Shown here: positions 33,045 to 43,235 of the stretch, in pieces
Layout of the letters: each line of letters begins with the position of its first letter
Numbering within the stretch: position 1 is the first letter of the stretch
Source of the DNA: Bradyrhizobium sp.
Lineage (GTDB): Bacteria > Pseudomonadota > Alphaproteobacteria > Rhizobiales > Xanthobacteraceae
Assembly (NCBI RefSeq): GCF_027451485.1
Contig: NZ_DAIDJE010000043.1
Location: forward strand, 1-64,000
Direction: 5' to 3'
DNA length: 64,000 nucleotides
Program-made: the position numbers and the translations under genes
The notes under the pieces: generated by a model
Database searches by the model: none
Told to the model about the DNA's origin: nothing
Seen by the model: the letters and a program-made list of their open reading frames with translations, nothing else

Positions 33045-34082
33045 ATGCCGATGCGCGCAGTTCAGTCACTCATCGCCTGTTGTCTCGCCGCCTGGGTTTG
33101 CCTGGGCTCACAGATGGGCCGCGCCACGGAGACCGGTCACCCCCTGGCGGTCGGACTTTCCTTCGATCGCCCGATCGACGCCGGTGCAGCTCCCCTGATC
33201 GTTGCCATGACCGACGGCCTGTTCTCCGGCGAGAGGCTCAACGTCACCCCCAACATCGTCGCCGGATCGCCCGAAGCGATCGCCAGCGTCGCCTCCGGTG
33301 CCAGCGAATTTGCCCTTGTCGATCTCAACGAGCTGATCCGATTCCGCAGCCAAGGCTCGGCGCCGGTAAAGGCCGTGTTCGTGCTGTTCAACAAGGCACC
33401 CTACGCCATCGTCGCCCGCAAGAGCCGGGGCATCCACGTGTTGTCCGACATCGAGGGCAAGACATTGGGAATAGCCGCCAGCGACCTTTCGGCCGGCCTG
33501 TGGCCGGCCCTCGCCCACCAGAACGAGATCCGTCTCGACCAGGTCAAGCAAAGCGCCATCAGCGCGGCGGTGCGTGAGCCGATGCTGTCGGCCGGTCAGG
33601 TCGACGCCGTCACGGGCTTTTCCTATCTTTCGGCCGTGAACCTGCGGGATCGCGGCGTTCCCGCCGACGACCTCGCTGTGCTTCGCTTTGCCGACTACGG
33701 CTGCGACGCCTATGGCTTTGCCGTGATCGTCAATCCCGCATTCGCCGCCAAGCAGCCGGATGCCGTGAAGGGCTTCGTGCGGGCCCTGATTGCCGGGATC
33801 GGCCTGACCCTCCGCGACGAGGGTCACGCGGTCGATCAGGTGCTTACCCAAATGGAGCAAGGCTCGCGCGAGCTGGAGCTGGAGCGGCTGCACGCCGTCG
33901 TCCGCGACAACATCATGACGGATGAAGTCAATCGCAACGGCCTCGGCGGGATCGATCCGGCCCGTCTCGAACGCTCGATCGATCAGGTCGGCGAAGGCTT
34001 CAAATTCGCCAAGCGTCCCCACGCGGCCGACATTTTCGACGACGGCTTCCTGCCGCCCCGCGCCGACCGTCTGATCAACTGA
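33045..34082 (+). CDS. Orphan periplasmic substrate-binding protein (NMT1/TauA type)
   Basis: A 345-residue protein with a leader MPMRAVQSLIACCLAAWVCLG ending near GRATE. The mature part shows the NMT1/SsuA pattern: PLIVAMTDGLFSGERLNV and a G-x-x-A-x-x-S phosphate/sulfonate loop (ASGASEFALVDL). No permease or ATPase is adjacent on either side, so it must pair with components elsewhere or act as a sensor-type receptor. The ligand is unknown. The ATG has no strong ribosome site. Confidence 0.75.
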   Translation: MPMRAVQSLIACCLAAWVCLGSQMGRATETGHPLAVGLSFDRPIDAGAAPLIVAMTDGLFSGERLNVTPNIVAGSPEAIASVASGASEFALVDLNELIRFRSQGSAPVKAVFVLFNKAPYAIVARKSRGIHVLSDIEGKTLGIAASDLSAGLWPALAHQNEIRLDQVKQSAISAAVREPMLSAGQVDAVTGFSYLSAVNLRDRGVPADDLAVLRFADYGCDAYGFAVIVNPAFAAKQPDAVKGFVRALIAGIGLTLRDEGHAVDQVLTQMEQGSRELELERLHAVVRDNIMTDEVNRNGLGGIDPARLERSIDQVGEGFKFAKRPHAADIFDDGFLPPRADRLIN

Positions 34083-34343
34083 GACAGCGCCGAATGTCCG
34101 GGGTGCCCTGATGCAGGGCTGCACCGCTCCTTGAGCAGCAGAATGTGCTCGCGCCCGCTGGATGGCGAAGCTAAGCTCAAGTAACGGCACCTCGTGGATA
34201 ACGACAGAATTAGTCGTCCGTAACCGCCAGACGGCGCTGAGGACTAACGGGCAGCTCCAAAATTGGTGAGGTGTGTCTCGCAACACCGTGGACGCTGCGG
34301 GTCGGACCGAGCATGAATTGAAAGGGCAGGAGGGTAGTTCATC

Positions 34344-35480
34344 ATGAGACGACGCCACGTATTGCATCTCGGGATCGGCGGGATCACTGCACTCGGCGCC
34401 CTTTCGCGAATCGGAGCGAAGAGAGCAGTGGCTGCTGATGGCCACGAAACGTTCGTCTACGTTTCGAACGCTGGCACCAAGGACATCTATGTCCTCGGCA
34501 TGAACCGGGAAACCGGTGAACTCACGATGATCGAGAAGGCGCCAGTACCCGGCTCGGAGAAGACATCGCTGGTCAGCCTGCCGATGGCGACGGCTCCAAA
34601 CAAGCGCTTCATCTATGCCCAACTGCGCAGCGAGCCGTATCCTGTATCGACGTTCTCCATCGACCACAGCAACGGAAGGCTGGTCCATCTCGGTGCGGCG
34701 CCACTGGTCGACCAGATGGCCTACATCAATGTTGACAAGACCGGAAAACACCTGCTCGGCGCCTCCTATACCGGCGCCAAGGTGGCCGTCTACCCGATCG
34801 ACGCGCGCCATGCCGTCGAAGGCACGGCGAGCCAAGTCATCGACACCAAGCCGAAGGCGCATTGCGTCTTCATCGACGCCAGCAACAGGCATGTTTACGT
34901 GCCTGTGCTCGGGGCTGATCTCGTCATGCAGTTCAAGCTCGATGCCGGCACCGGCATGCTGACGCCCAACGATCCGCCGACCGTCGCCACCAAGGCCGGT
35001 GCGGGGCCGCGCCATTTCACCATCCACCCGAACGGCAATTGGGCTTATCTCATCACGGAGACGACTGCGACCATTGGCACCTATTCCATCGATAGGGACA
35101 AGGGAACACTTAGCGAGGTCGCATATGTCGACACCGGCGATTACAACCAAAAGGATTCGGCTTTTGCATCCGACATCCACGTGACGCCAAACGGCAAGTT
35201 CCTTTACGGAGCCGTGCGCACAACCAGCATGCTGCATGGTTACAAGATCGACCAGGGGAAGGGCACGCTGACCAAAATCGGCAAGTGGCCGACCGAGAAG
35301 ACCCCGCGCGGCTTCAACATTGATCCGCGCGGCAGGTTCTTGCTGGCGGTGGGTCTGGATTCAGCAAGCCTGACTGTCCATGCAATCGATCAGAACACTG
35401 GCGAACTGAAAAGCGTGAGGCAATATCCGATGGGTCAGCAGCCGAACTGGGTCGAGATCGTCGACAGGATCCACGACTAG
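34344..35480 (+). CDS. Exported lactonase-like beta-propeller protein
   Basis: A 378-residue protein with a twin-arginine-like leader ([13 protein letters not shown]) ending near AVAADG. The mature part is a seven-bladed propeller with repeated blocks of the 6-phosphogluconolactonase (Pgl/YbhE) type: [59 protein letters not shown]. Family members outside sugar metabolism often have unknown substrates, and the export signal argues against a cytoplasmic pentose-phosphate role. A GGAGG site precedes the ATG. Confidence 0.75.
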   Translation: MRRRHVLHLGIGGITALGALSRIGAKRAVAADGHETFVYVSNAGTKDIYVLGMNRETGELTMIEKAPVPGSEKTSLVSLPMATAPNKRFIYAQLRSEPYPVSTFSIDHSNGRLVHLGAAPLVDQMAYINVDKTGKHLLGASYTGAKVAVYPIDARHAVEGTASQVIDTKPKAHCVFIDASNRHVYVPVLGADLVMQFKLDAGTGMLTPNDPPTVATKAGAGPRHFTIHPNGNWAYLITETTATIGTYSIDRDKGTLSEVAYVDTGDYNQKDSAFASDIHVTPNGKFLYGAVRTTSMLHGYKIDQGKGTLTKIGKWPTEKTPRGFNIDPRGRFLLAVGLDSASLTVHAIDQNTGELKSVRQYPMGQQPNWVEIVDRIHD

Positions 35481-35802
35481 TGCGGTCGATTTTGACATTC
35501 GCATGGAGTATCCGCGAACGGTTAGCGAACGTCAGATCAAGGCCGCATTCGAAGAAATAACGTTCTCTGCAGATTGCTGTTTGAGGCGTTTTCCTCACGC
35601 CAAGCGGTTTTTCACTTCGCTCGAAGACGACCTCCTCTCGCCAAACGGCATACCACAACCGCGCGCTTGCCCCGTCGACGAGCGTTCGGACTTCGCGATC
35701 CACCGTCGACGCCATAACGGTACGCTGGCTCTCCGCCACGATCCCAGATTAAGATGTATTCGACCGGCTGAACGTTATCGCGACCTGATATTTTGGGACC
35801 GC
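35481..35802. other. Gap before the NdvA-like exporter
   Basis: This 322-bp stretch has an open frame in phase with the exporter, but its composition does not look protein-like and the known family begins at [11 protein letters not shown] (35803). I regard it as non-coding promoter DNA and see no named element. Confidence 0.5.
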
Positions 35803-37581
35803 ATGTCTTTGCTTCGCCTATATGCACGCGTGCTTGGGCTGCTTGGCAAGGAAACGCGGCTGGGGTGGATTCTCGCCGGCGCCAACCTCCTGCTCGCCGC
35901 CGCGCAATTCGCCGAACCGGTGCTGTTCGGCAAGATCGTCGACACGATGTCCGGCAAGGCCGCCGCCGGTCGCCTTGGATCGACATCGGCCTGGCCGATG
36001 CTTCTCGCCTGGGCCGCTTTCGGCCTGTTCACGATCCTGTGCGGCGCATGGGTGGCGCTGCATGCCGACCGCCTGGCGCACCGCCAGCGTCAGGCCGTGC
36101 TGACCGGCTATTTCGAGCACATCCTGCAACTGCCGCTCACCTTTCATACCGGTACCCATTCCGGGCGGCTGATGAAAGTGATGCTCAACGGCACCGACGC
36201 GCTGTGGCGGCTGTGGCTCGGTTTTTTCCGCGAACATTTCGCTGCTATCCTGTCGCTGGTGGTGCTGCTGCCACTCGCGCTCTATATCAACTGGCGGCTG
36301 GCGATCCTTCTGTTCCTGCTCTGCGTGATCTTCACCGTCCTGACGACGCTGGTGGTGCGCAAGACCTACGGCATGCAGAGCGATGTCGAGGCTTACTACA
36401 GCGATCTGTCGGCGCGCGCGTCCGACGCGCTCGGCAATGTTGCGCTGGTGCAAAGCTTCGTCCGTATCGACGCCGAGGTGCAGGGCGTGCGCTTCGTCGC
36501 CGACAAATTGCTGGCGGCGCAGATGCCGGTGCTGTCATGGTGGGCGATGGTCACCGTGATCACGAAGGCTTCCACCACGATCACGATTCTGGCGATCTTC
36601 GCCGTCGGCATCTTCCTCAACGAACAGGGCCTCACCTCGGTCGGCGAGATCGTGACCTTCGTCGCGTTCGCCACGCTTCTGATCCAGAAGCTCGAGCAGG
36701 TGGTGAGCTTCATCAACAATGTCTTCATGGAGGCGCCGCGGCTTACCGAATTCTTCAACGTGCTCGATGCGGTGCCGACGGTACGTGACCGGCCGGACGC
36801 GATCGATACCGGACGTCTCTCGGGCCTTGTCGAGTTCAATGACGTTTCGTTCTCCTATGACGGCAAGCGGCCGGCGGTCGAAGATCTCACCTTCACGGCG
36901 CTGCCCGGCCAGACCATCGCGCTGGTCGGCCCGACCGGCGCCGGAAAATCCACCGCGATTGCCCTGTTGCACCGCGCCTTCGACCCGCAATCGGGCTTCA
37001 TCAAGATCGACGGGATGGATGTGCGCGGCTTGAAGCTCAACGCGCTCAGGCGAAACATCGGCGTGGTGTTCCAGGAAGCGCTGCTGTTCAACCGGACGCT
37101 TGCAGACAACTTGCGGGTTGGCAAGCCGGACGCGACCGACGAGGAACTGCGGATTGCCGCCAGCCGGGCGCAGGCGCTGGAATTCATCGAGCGCAGCGAG
37201 CGCGGCTTCGACACCAATGCCGGAGAGCGCGGCCGCTTGTTGTCCGGCGGCGAGCGTCAGCGTCTGTCGATCGCGCGCGCCTTACTCAAGGATCCGCCGA
37301 TCCTCATTCTCGACGAGGCGACCAGCGCGCTCGATGCGGTCACGGAAGCCAAGGTCAACGCCGCCCTCGATGAAGTGATGAAGGGACGTACGACCTTCGT
37401 CATCGCCCACCGCCTGTCGACCATCCGCAACGCCACGCAGATCCTGGTGTTCGACAACGGACGCGTGATCGAAAGCGGAACTTTCGATGAACTTGTCGCG
37501 AAAGGCGGGCGATTCTCGGAACTGGCGAAGGCCCAGTTCATGGTGCAGGAAGGCGCGCGCGCGAGCCTGACGGCCTCTTAG
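35803..37581 (+). CDS. NdvA-like ABC exporter, putative glucan exporter
   Basis: A 592-residue half-transporter: a membrane domain of six helices (about 1-330) fused to an ATPase domain. The start [14 protein letters not shown] strongly resembles NdvA/ChvA, the exporters of cyclic beta-glucans in rhizobia and agrobacteria. Walker A is GPTGAGKST, the signature [16 protein letters not shown], and Walker [14 protein letters not shown], followed by the H-loop IAHRLS. It would work as a homodimer. No ndvB-type glucan synthase is next to it, so the exported molecule is an inference. Confidence 0.78.
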   Translation: MSLLRLYARVLGLLGKETRLGWILAGANLLLAAAQFAEPVLFGKIVDTMSGKAAAGRLGSTSAWPMLLAWAAFGLFTILCGAWVALHADRLAHRQRQAVLTGYFEHILQLPLTFHTGTHSGRLMKVMLNGTDALWRLWLGFFREHFAAILSLVVLLPLALYINWRLAILLFLLCVIFTVLTTLVVRKTYGMQSDVEAYYSDLSARASDALGNVALVQSFVRIDAEVQGVRFVADKLLAAQMPVLSWWAMVTVITKASTTITILAIFAVGIFLNEQGLTSVGEIVTFVAFATLLIQKLEQVVSFINNVFMEAPRLTEFFNVLDAVPTVRDRPDAIDTGRLSGLVEFNDVSFSYDGKRPAVEDLTFTALPGQTIALVGPTGAGKSTAIALLHRAFDPQSGFIKIDGMDVRGLKLNALRRNIGVVFQEALLFNRTLADNLRVGKPDATDEELRIAASRAQALEFIERSERGFDTNAGERGRLLSGGERQRLSIARALLKDPPILILDEATSALDAVTEAKVNAALDEVMKGRTTFVIAHRLSTIRNATQILVFDNGRVIESGTFDELVAKGGRFSELAKAQFMVQEGARASLTAS

Positions 37582-37795
37582 AGCACCTCACGTCATTGTC
37601 AGAACCGGCGCACCGTCGAAATTCGGCCCATTTCGTTTAGGAAGCGGGTATCAAACCGACTCCACTTTGCCTCTGTTCCCAAGCGGCAACCCGGTATAGG
37701 TTGCCTTCCACCGCCGGGCACGCTCAACATTCGAATGTCAAACCGCGAAGACCGCCTTGGTGCAGGGGCGGGTCTCATAGGACCGGAACCGGACA

Positions 37796-39187
37796 GTGCA
37801 TTTTCATCGCGCCTCGCCTTTCAGATCGTCCTTGCGTTCGATCGTCCTTCTCGCGGCCATGACGCTGGCCGCGCACGCCGCGAATGCCGAGGCACTGCTC
37901 TTGGTGGAAGCCGATAGCGGCAAGGTTCTGCAAGCCGAGAACGCAACCTACCCGTGGTATCCGGCCTCGCTCACCAAGATGATGACGGCCTATGTGACGC
38001 TGAGGGCAGTCAAGGAAGGGCGCATCACGCTCGACACGTTGTTCACGGTTTCGCCGACCGCCGCTTCGCAATCTCCTTCCAAAATGGGTTTCCGGCCCGG
38101 CACACGGGTCACCGTCGACAACGCACTGAAGATGATGCTGGTGAAGTCGGCCAACGACATGGCCGTGGTGCTGGCCGAAGGCGTCGGCGGCTCGATCGAC
38201 GGATTCGCGGCGCTGATGAACGAAAATGCCAATCGGCTCGGCATGACGCAGACGCACTATGTCAACCCGAACGGGCTGCCGGCCGATGGTCATATCACCT
38301 CGGCGCGCGATCAGGCGATCCTGGCCCGCGCGATCATTCACGATCTGCCCGAATACGAATATTTCGTCCACATTCCGTCGATTCGTTACGGCCACAGGAT
38401 CACGCAGAACTTCAACAAGCTGATCGGGCGCTATCCCGGCGCGGACGGCTTCAAGACCGGCTTCATCTGCGCGTCCGGTTATAACCTTGTCGCGTCGGCG
38501 ACGCGCAACGGCAAGCGGCTGATCGCCGTCGTGCTTGGCGCATCCTCCGGCCAGGCTCGTGCGGTGAAGGCGATCCAGTTGCTCGACCGCGGCTTTGCCA
38601 ACGACTCGCTGTCATGGCTGAAACCCTCTCTTGGCACAGTGGACAATCTGGTACCGGTCAATGCGTCGCCGCCCGACCTGCACGACGAAATGTGCAGCGG
38701 CAAGCATCACAAGCCGGCCAGCGACGACGACGACCTTTCCGCCAGCAACGGCACCGACGGCTCGAGCCAGGCGCTCGCCTTTTTCTCGACGGGCCAGACG
38801 CCGGCGTTAAAGCCGTCGGAAATCCTTGCAGCCGCGCCCGCCCCGTCCGAACCGATCCCGGTCTATACCGGGCCAACCCGCACCGGCGCCGCGCTGATCG
38901 CCGCGGTGGCAGCCGATTCCAACGAGCAGACGGCTGCGGCGCGGCATGGCAAGAAGGCGCACCACGCGGCGAAAAAGCCGCCCGAGGCAGGTCCCGACGA
39001 GGCCGGCAATGCCGCCAAGCCGAAGCCGGTCAAGCACGTCAACGCCAAGCCGGACGCGCCGGCAAAGACTGCCGACAAGCCGGCAGCTTCGGACAAACCA
39101 GCCAAGCCAAAAGCGGCGGCGAAACGAGCCAAGCCTGCGCCCAAATCCGATTCCTCGAAATCCGACGTCAAGAACAGCAACGGCTGA
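37796..39187 (+). CDS. D-alanyl-D-alanine carboxypeptidase (PBP5/6 type)
   Basis: A 463-residue periplasmic serine peptidase that trims peptidoglycan stem pentapeptides. The three penicillin-binding motifs are intact: S58-x-x-K61 (SLTK), S118-x-N120 (SAN) and K220-T-G. The leader ends near ANAEALL. The last ~150 residues are a Lys/Ala/Pro/Asp-rich disordered tail in place of the usual PBP5 C-terminal domain and amphipathic membrane anchor, so how it is held at the membrane is unclear. The start is GTG 37796 after GGA. Confidence 0.82.
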   Translation: MHFHRASPFRSSLRSIVLLAAMTLAAHAANAEALLLVEADSGKVLQAENATYPWYPASLTKMMTAYVTLRAVKEGRITLDTLFTVSPTAASQSPSKMGFRPGTRVTVDNALKMMLVKSANDMAVVLAEGVGGSIDGFAALMNENANRLGMTQTHYVNPNGLPADGHITSARDQAILARAIIHDLPEYEYFVHIPSIRYGHRITQNFNKLIGRYPGADGFKTGFICASGYNLVASATRNGKRLIAVVLGASSGQARAVKAIQLLDRGFANDSLSWLKPSLGTVDNLVPVNASPPDLHDEMCSGKHHKPASDDDDLSASNGTDGSSQALAFFSTGQTPALKPSEILAAAPAPSEPIPVYTGPTRTGAALIAAVAADSNEQTAAARHGKKAHHAAKKPPEAGPDEAGNAAKPKPVKHVNAKPDAPAKTADKPAASDKPAKPKAAAKRAKPAPKSDSSKSDVKNSNG

Positions 39188-39365
39188 TCCCGCCCGAGCG
39201 GATCGAAATCCACCCTCGTTAACCTTCCGGGACTGCCGGGGCCGCGCCGCTGCCCGGCCGCCGCTTGCCATTGGCGGCGGCAATGCTCAATATCGCCAAA
39301 TAATAAAAAAGTTCCGGCCCGCCGAAACGGACAACATCCAGGAATAGGCCCAGAGGGGAAGTGAT

Positions 39366-41048
39366 ATGGAGCGCATCTGGCTCAAGCAATATCCGGCAGG
39401 CGTCCCCGCCGATATCGATGTGACCCAGTATTCATCCCTGGTCGAACTGTTCGAAGAAAGCTTTGCAAAGTTCAGGGATCGCAAAGCCTTCATCTGCATG
39501 GACAGGTCCATCACCTACCGCGACCTCGACGAGATGTCGCTCGCGCTCGCCGCCTATCTCCAGAGCAAGGGCCTTGAAAAGGGTGCGCGCGTCGCGCTGA
39601 TGATGCCAAACATTCTGCAATATCCGATCGCGACAGCCGCGGTGCTCCGCGCCGGTTATGCGGTCGTCAACGTCAATCCGCTCTACACCCCGCGCGAGCT
39701 CGAACATCAGCTCAAGGATTCCGGTGCTGAAGCCATCATCGTCTTGGAGAATTTTGCGACGACCGTGCAGCAGGTGATGGGCAAGACCTCGGTCAAGCAC
39801 GTCATTATCGGCAGCATGGGCGACCTGCTCGGCCTTAAGGGGGTCATCGTCAATCTCGTGGTGCGGCGGGTGAAGAAGATGGTGCCGCCGTATTCGATCC
39901 CCCGCGCCATCTCGTTCAACGACGCGATTGCGGCGGGGCGGACCATGACTTTCCAGAAGCCCCGCCTGGTGCCCGACGATGTTGCCTTCCTGCAATATAC
40001 CGGCGGCACCACCGGCGTTTCCAAGGGCGCGACGCTGCTCCACCGCAACATCCTCGCCAATGTGCTGCAAAACGATGCCTGGTTGCAGCCGGCGCTGAAG
40101 AAGCCACCGCATGTCGAGCAGCTCCTGATCGTCTGCGCGCTGCCGCTCTATCACATCTTCGCGCTGACCGCCTGTTATCTGCTGGCAGTGCGCGCCGGCG
40201 GGGTCAACCTGCTGATCCCCAATCCGCGCGATCTGCCGGGCTTCGTCAAGGAGCTGTCGAAATACCAGGTCAATTTCTTTCCGGGGGTTAACACGCTCTA
40301 TAACGGGCTGCTGCACACGGCGGGCTTCGACAAGATCGACTTCTCGAAGCTGAAGGTTTCCAACGGCGGCGGCATGGCGACGCAAAAGCCCGTTGCGGAA
40401 AAATGGCTGGCCGTGACCGGCTGCCCGCTTTCGGAAGGCTACGGCCTGTCGGAGACCTCGCCGACGCTGACCTGCAATCCCGCCGACACCGACCGCTTTA
40501 CCGGCTCGATCGGGATTCCCGTCCCTTCGACCTGGCTGTCGATCCGCGACGACGACGGCAACGAAGTGCCGCTGGGTCAGCCCGGCGAAATCTGCGCCAA
40601 GGGTCCGCAGGTAATGGCCGGCTACTGGAACAGGCCGGAGGAGACCGCCGAGGTGATGACCGCGGACGGCTATTTCCGCACCGGCGACATCGGCGTGATG
40701 AGCGCCGACGGCTACACCAAGATCGTCGATCGCAAGAAGGACATGATCCTGGTCTCCGGCTTCAACGTCTATCCGAACGAGATCGAGGAAGTGATCGCGA
40801 GCCATCCCGGCGTGCTCGAATGCGCGGTGATCGGGGTTGCCGACGCCAAGTCCGGCGAGGCCGTAAAGGCCTTTATCGTCAGGAAGGATCAAAACCTTTC
40901 CGCCGAGGATGTCATCAAGTTTTGCGCCACGCAGCTCACCGCATACAAGGTGCCGAAGCAGATCGAGTTCAGGACCAGCCTGCCGAAAACCAACGTCGGC
41001 AAGATCCTGCGCCGCGAGTTGCGCGACGAGAAGGCGGCGGCGGCCTAA
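39366..41048 (+). CDS. fadD: Long-chain fatty-acid--CoA ligase
   Basis: A 560-residue AMP-forming ligase that activates fatty acids to acyl-CoA for beta-oxidation. The P-loop is YTGGTTGVSKGA, the A5 motif GYGLSETSP, and the acyl-transfer Lys lies in PKTNVGKILRREL near the C-terminus. Full FadD length. GGGGAAGTGAT precedes the ATG. It stands alone; upstream is a GC-rich hairpin region (39258-39282) after the carboxypeptidase gene. Confidence 0.85.
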   Translation: MERIWLKQYPAGVPADIDVTQYSSLVELFEESFAKFRDRKAFICMDRSITYRDLDEMSLALAAYLQSKGLEKGARVALMMPNILQYPIATAAVLRAGYAVVNVNPLYTPRELEHQLKDSGAEAIIVLENFATTVQQVMGKTSVKHVIIGSMGDLLGLKGVIVNLVVRRVKKMVPPYSIPRAISFNDAIAAGRTMTFQKPRLVPDDVAFLQYTGGTTGVSKGATLLHRNILANVLQNDAWLQPALKKPPHVEQLLIVCALPLYHIFALTACYLLAVRAGGVNLLIPNPRDLPGFVKELSKYQVNFFPGVNTLYNGLLHTAGFDKIDFSKLKVSNGGGMATQKPVAEKWLAVTGCPLSEGYGLSETSPTLTCNPADTDRFTGSIGIPVPSTWLSIRDDDGNEVPLGQPGEICAKGPQVMAGYWNRPEETAEVMTADGYFRTGDIGVMSADGYTKIVDRKKDMILVSGFNVYPNEIEEVIASHPGVLECAVIGVADAKSGEAVKAFIVRKDQNLSAEDVIKFCATQLTAYKVPKQIEFRTSLPKTNVGKILRRELRDEKAAAA

Positions 41049-41180
41049 AATTGCAAGCCCCGAACGCGGTGATGACGGAACGGTGAACGGCATGGCTTAT
41101 TGCCGTCTCGCCGCAACCGGAAATATTGTGAGGCGCCCCGTGCCGGTCTAGAACGATCGGGACCATCCAAGGAGAACACG

Positions 41181-41666
41181 ATGACGATCAAAGTTGGCGA
41201 CAAGCTGCCCGAGGCCCAATTTCGCGTGATGACCGCGGACGGGGTCCAGGTCAAAACCACCGACGATATCTTCAAGGGCAAGAAGGTCGCGCTGTTCGCC
41301 GTGCCTGGCGCCTACACCGGCACATGCCACAAGATGCATCTGCCGAGCATCTTCCTGAACGCCTATGCCATCAAGGACAAGGGCGTGAACACGATCGCGA
41401 TCGTTTCCGTCAACGACGCCTTCGTGATGAATGCCTGGAAGCGCGACACCGATCAGCGCGATGAAGCCACTTTCCTCGCCGACGGCAACGCCGAGTTCAC
41501 CAAGGCGATCGGCATGGATCTGGACGCTTCCGGCAACGGACTCGGCATCCGCTCCAAGCGCTATTCGATGCTGGTTGACAACGGTGTCGTGAAAAAGCTC
41601 AACCTCGAAGCCGCGCCTGGCAAGGTCGAGGTCTCCGGCGGCGACACGTTGCTCGGGCAGCTTTGA
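41181..41666 (+). CDS. Peroxiredoxin of the Prx5 type
   Basis: A 161-residue thiol peroxidase. The peroxidatic Cys is C49 in VPGAYTGTCHKMH, as in Prx5/AHP-type enzymes. There is no second Cys in the protein, so it is a one-Cys enzyme that needs an external thiol, probably glutathione or glutaredoxin. GGAG lies 7 nt before the ATG. It converges on rnhA, with a large palindrome between them. Confidence 0.85.
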   Translation: MTIKVGDKLPEAQFRVMTADGVQVKTTDDIFKGKKVALFAVPGAYTGTCHKMHLPSIFLNAYAIKDKGVNTIAIVSVNDAFVMNAWKRDTDQRDEATFLADGNAEFTKAIGMDLDASGNGLGIRSKRYSMLVDNGVVKKLNLEAAPGKVEVSGGDTLLGQL

Positions 41667-41692
41667 AGTCGTACGAACAGCATCCAAGCGGC

Positions 41693-41778
41693 GTCATGCC
41701 CGGGCTTGTCCCGGGCATCCACGTTTTTGGCTGCCACGAAAGCAAGACGTGGATGGCTGGGGCAAGCCCGACCGTGAC
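41693..41778. repeat. Large inverted repeat of the GTCATGCCCGGGCTTG type
   Basis: A 31-base left arm (41693-41723) is the imperfect inverted copy of a 31-base right arm (41748-41778), with 24 bases between. The core CCCGGGCTTG is the best-known dispersed palindrome of Bradyrhizobium intergenic DNA (from memory). It sits between convergent genes and may act as a bidirectional terminator. Related fragments lie at 31010-31070, 45716-45738 and 47751-47777. Confidence 0.7.
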
Positions 41779-41784
41779 GGGTGG

Positions 41785-42237
41785 CTACCCCTTCAGCCTG
41801 GCCATCGCGACGCCGTCACGTGCCAGCTGATCGGCGCGCTCGTTCTCGTCGTGACCGGCGTGGCCCTTGACCCAGTGCCAGCTCACCTGGTGCGGCTTGA
41901 GCGCCTCATCGAGACGCTGCCACAGCTCCGCGTTCTTCACCGGCTTCTTGTCGGCGGTCCGCCAGCCGTTTTTCTTCCAGCCGAAAATCCAGCCCGTGAT
42001 GCCCTGCCGCACATACTGGCTGTCGGTATAGAGATCGACCACGCAGGGCTTTTTCAACGCTTCCAGCGCCGAGATCGCCGCCATCAATTCCATGCGGTTG
42101 TTTGTGGTGTGGGCCTCGAATCCCTTCAGCTCTTTCTCGACCTCGCCGAAGCGCAGGATCGCACCCCAGCCGCCCGGACCGGGATTGCCCGAACAGGCGC
42201 CGTCGGTGTGAATGATGACTTGCGGAAGCGCGCTCAC
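41785..42237 (-). CDS. rnhA: Ribonuclease HI
   Basis: A 150-residue enzyme that degrades the RNA of RNA-DNA hybrids. The catalytic residues are seen as D12 (IHTDGACSG), Glu in NRMELM, Asp in YTDSQY and the C-terminal His/Asp of [15 protein letters not shown]. The start is GTG 42237, with AAAGGA 6 nt upstream, 11 nt beyond the thrB stop. The order ispH-thrB-rnhA is conserved in Bradyrhizobium as I recall. Confidence 0.9.
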   Translation of the reverse strand: MSALPQVIIHTDGACSGNPGPGGWGAILRFGEVEKELKGFEAHTTNNRMELMAAISALEALKKPCVVDLYTDSQYVRQGITGWIFGWKKNGWRTADKKPVKNAELWQRLDEALKPHQVSWHWVKGHAGHDENERADQLARDGVAMARLKG

Positions 42238-42248
42238 GTTGCGTCCTT

Positions 42249-43217
42249 TCACACGAGAACGCCGTAATCGCGGATCGAGGATACGCTTTGGTGAAAGCGC
42301 AGCTTGCGGACATATTCCAGCGGGTCCTTCGGGCGCACCAGAGCACCCTTCGGCACGTTGAGAAAATCGACCAGGCGCGTCAGCAGGAAGCGCAGCGCCG
42401 AGCCGCGCGCGAGCAGCGGCAGCGCGTCTTCTTCCGCCTTTGACAGCTGCCGCTCGCGGCCGTAGGCCGAGAGCAACGCCCGCGCCTTGGTGACATTGAA
42501 GGAGCAGTCGCTCTCGAAGCACCAGGCGTTGAGGCAGATCGCGACGTCATAGGCAAGCATGTCGGTGCAGGCGAAAGTGAAATCGATGATGCCGGAGACC
42601 CGGTCATCGAGGAAGAACACATTGTCCGGAAACAGATCGGCGTGGATGACCCCGGCCGGCAGGTTCTTCGGCCAGACGCCGCTTTCGAGATAATCGAGCT
42701 CCGCCGCGAGCCAGTCGCGCAAGCCCGGCTGCACATCGTCGGCGCGCGCAGCCGCCTGCTCGAACAGCGGCCGCCATCCCGCAACCGACAGCGCGTTCTC
42801 GCGCGACATCGCAAAATCTGTGCCCGCCAGATGCATTTGCGCCAAGACTTTGCCGACGCCGGCGCAATGGGCGGCGTTGGGCTTGCGCGGCCAGATGCCT
42901 TCGAGAAAGGTGATGATCGCCGCCGGCCGGCCGACCAGGGTGCGCAGCGCCTCGCCGCTTTTGTCCTTTACCGGCTGCGGGCAATTGAGCCCGCGCGAAG
43001 CCAGATGCGTCATCAGGCCGAGGAAAAACGGCAGGTCGCTCTTGGCGACGCGCTTTTCGTACAGCGTCAGGATGAACGAGCCGGAAGTCGTATGCAGCAG
43101 GAAATTGGAATTCTCGACGCCCTCGGCGATGCCCTTGTAGGACAACAGTTCGCCGATCTCGTAGTTCGTCAGGAAGTCCGCAAGCTCGTCGGCGGCAACG
43201 TCGGTGTAAACCGCCAT
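42249..43217 (-). CDS. thrB: Homoserine kinase (APH-fold type)
   Basis: A 322-residue kinase phosphorylating homoserine for threonine synthesis. It is of the aminoglycoside-phosphotransferase-fold ThrB found in alphaproteobacteria, not the GHMP type. Motifs: GVENSNFLL, the catalytic loop [13 protein letters not shown] and DFG-like [13 protein letters not shown] 43217. It lies between ispH (18 nt downstream of its stop) and rnhA. Confidence 0.88.
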   Translation of the reverse strand: MAVYTDVAADELADFLTNYEIGELLSYKGIAEGVENSNFLLHTTSGSFILTLYEKRVAKSDLPFFLGLMTHLASRGLNCPQPVKDKSGEALRTLVGRPAAIITFLEGIWPRKPNAAHCAGVGKVLAQMHLAGTDFAMSRENALSVAGWRPLFEQAAARADDVQPGLRDWLAAELDYLESGVWPKNLPAGVIHADLFPDNVFFLDDRVSGIIDFTFACTDMLAYDVAICLNAWCFESDCSFNVTKARALLSAYGRERQLSKAEEDALPLLARGSALRFLLTRLVDFLNVPKGALVRPKDPLEYVRKLRFHQSVSSIRDYGVLV

Positions 43218-43235
43218 GTAAGACCCGATGTTGGA

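Noticed and set aside
33108-35237. 709-residue minus-strand frame over the binding protein and the propeller gene
   Set aside because: It spans two genes with clear signals and families on the plus strand, and shows no protein family itself.
35503-35802. N-terminal extension of the NdvA-like gene
   Set aside because: No ribosome site, atypical composition, and known relatives begin at [11 protein letters not shown] (35803).
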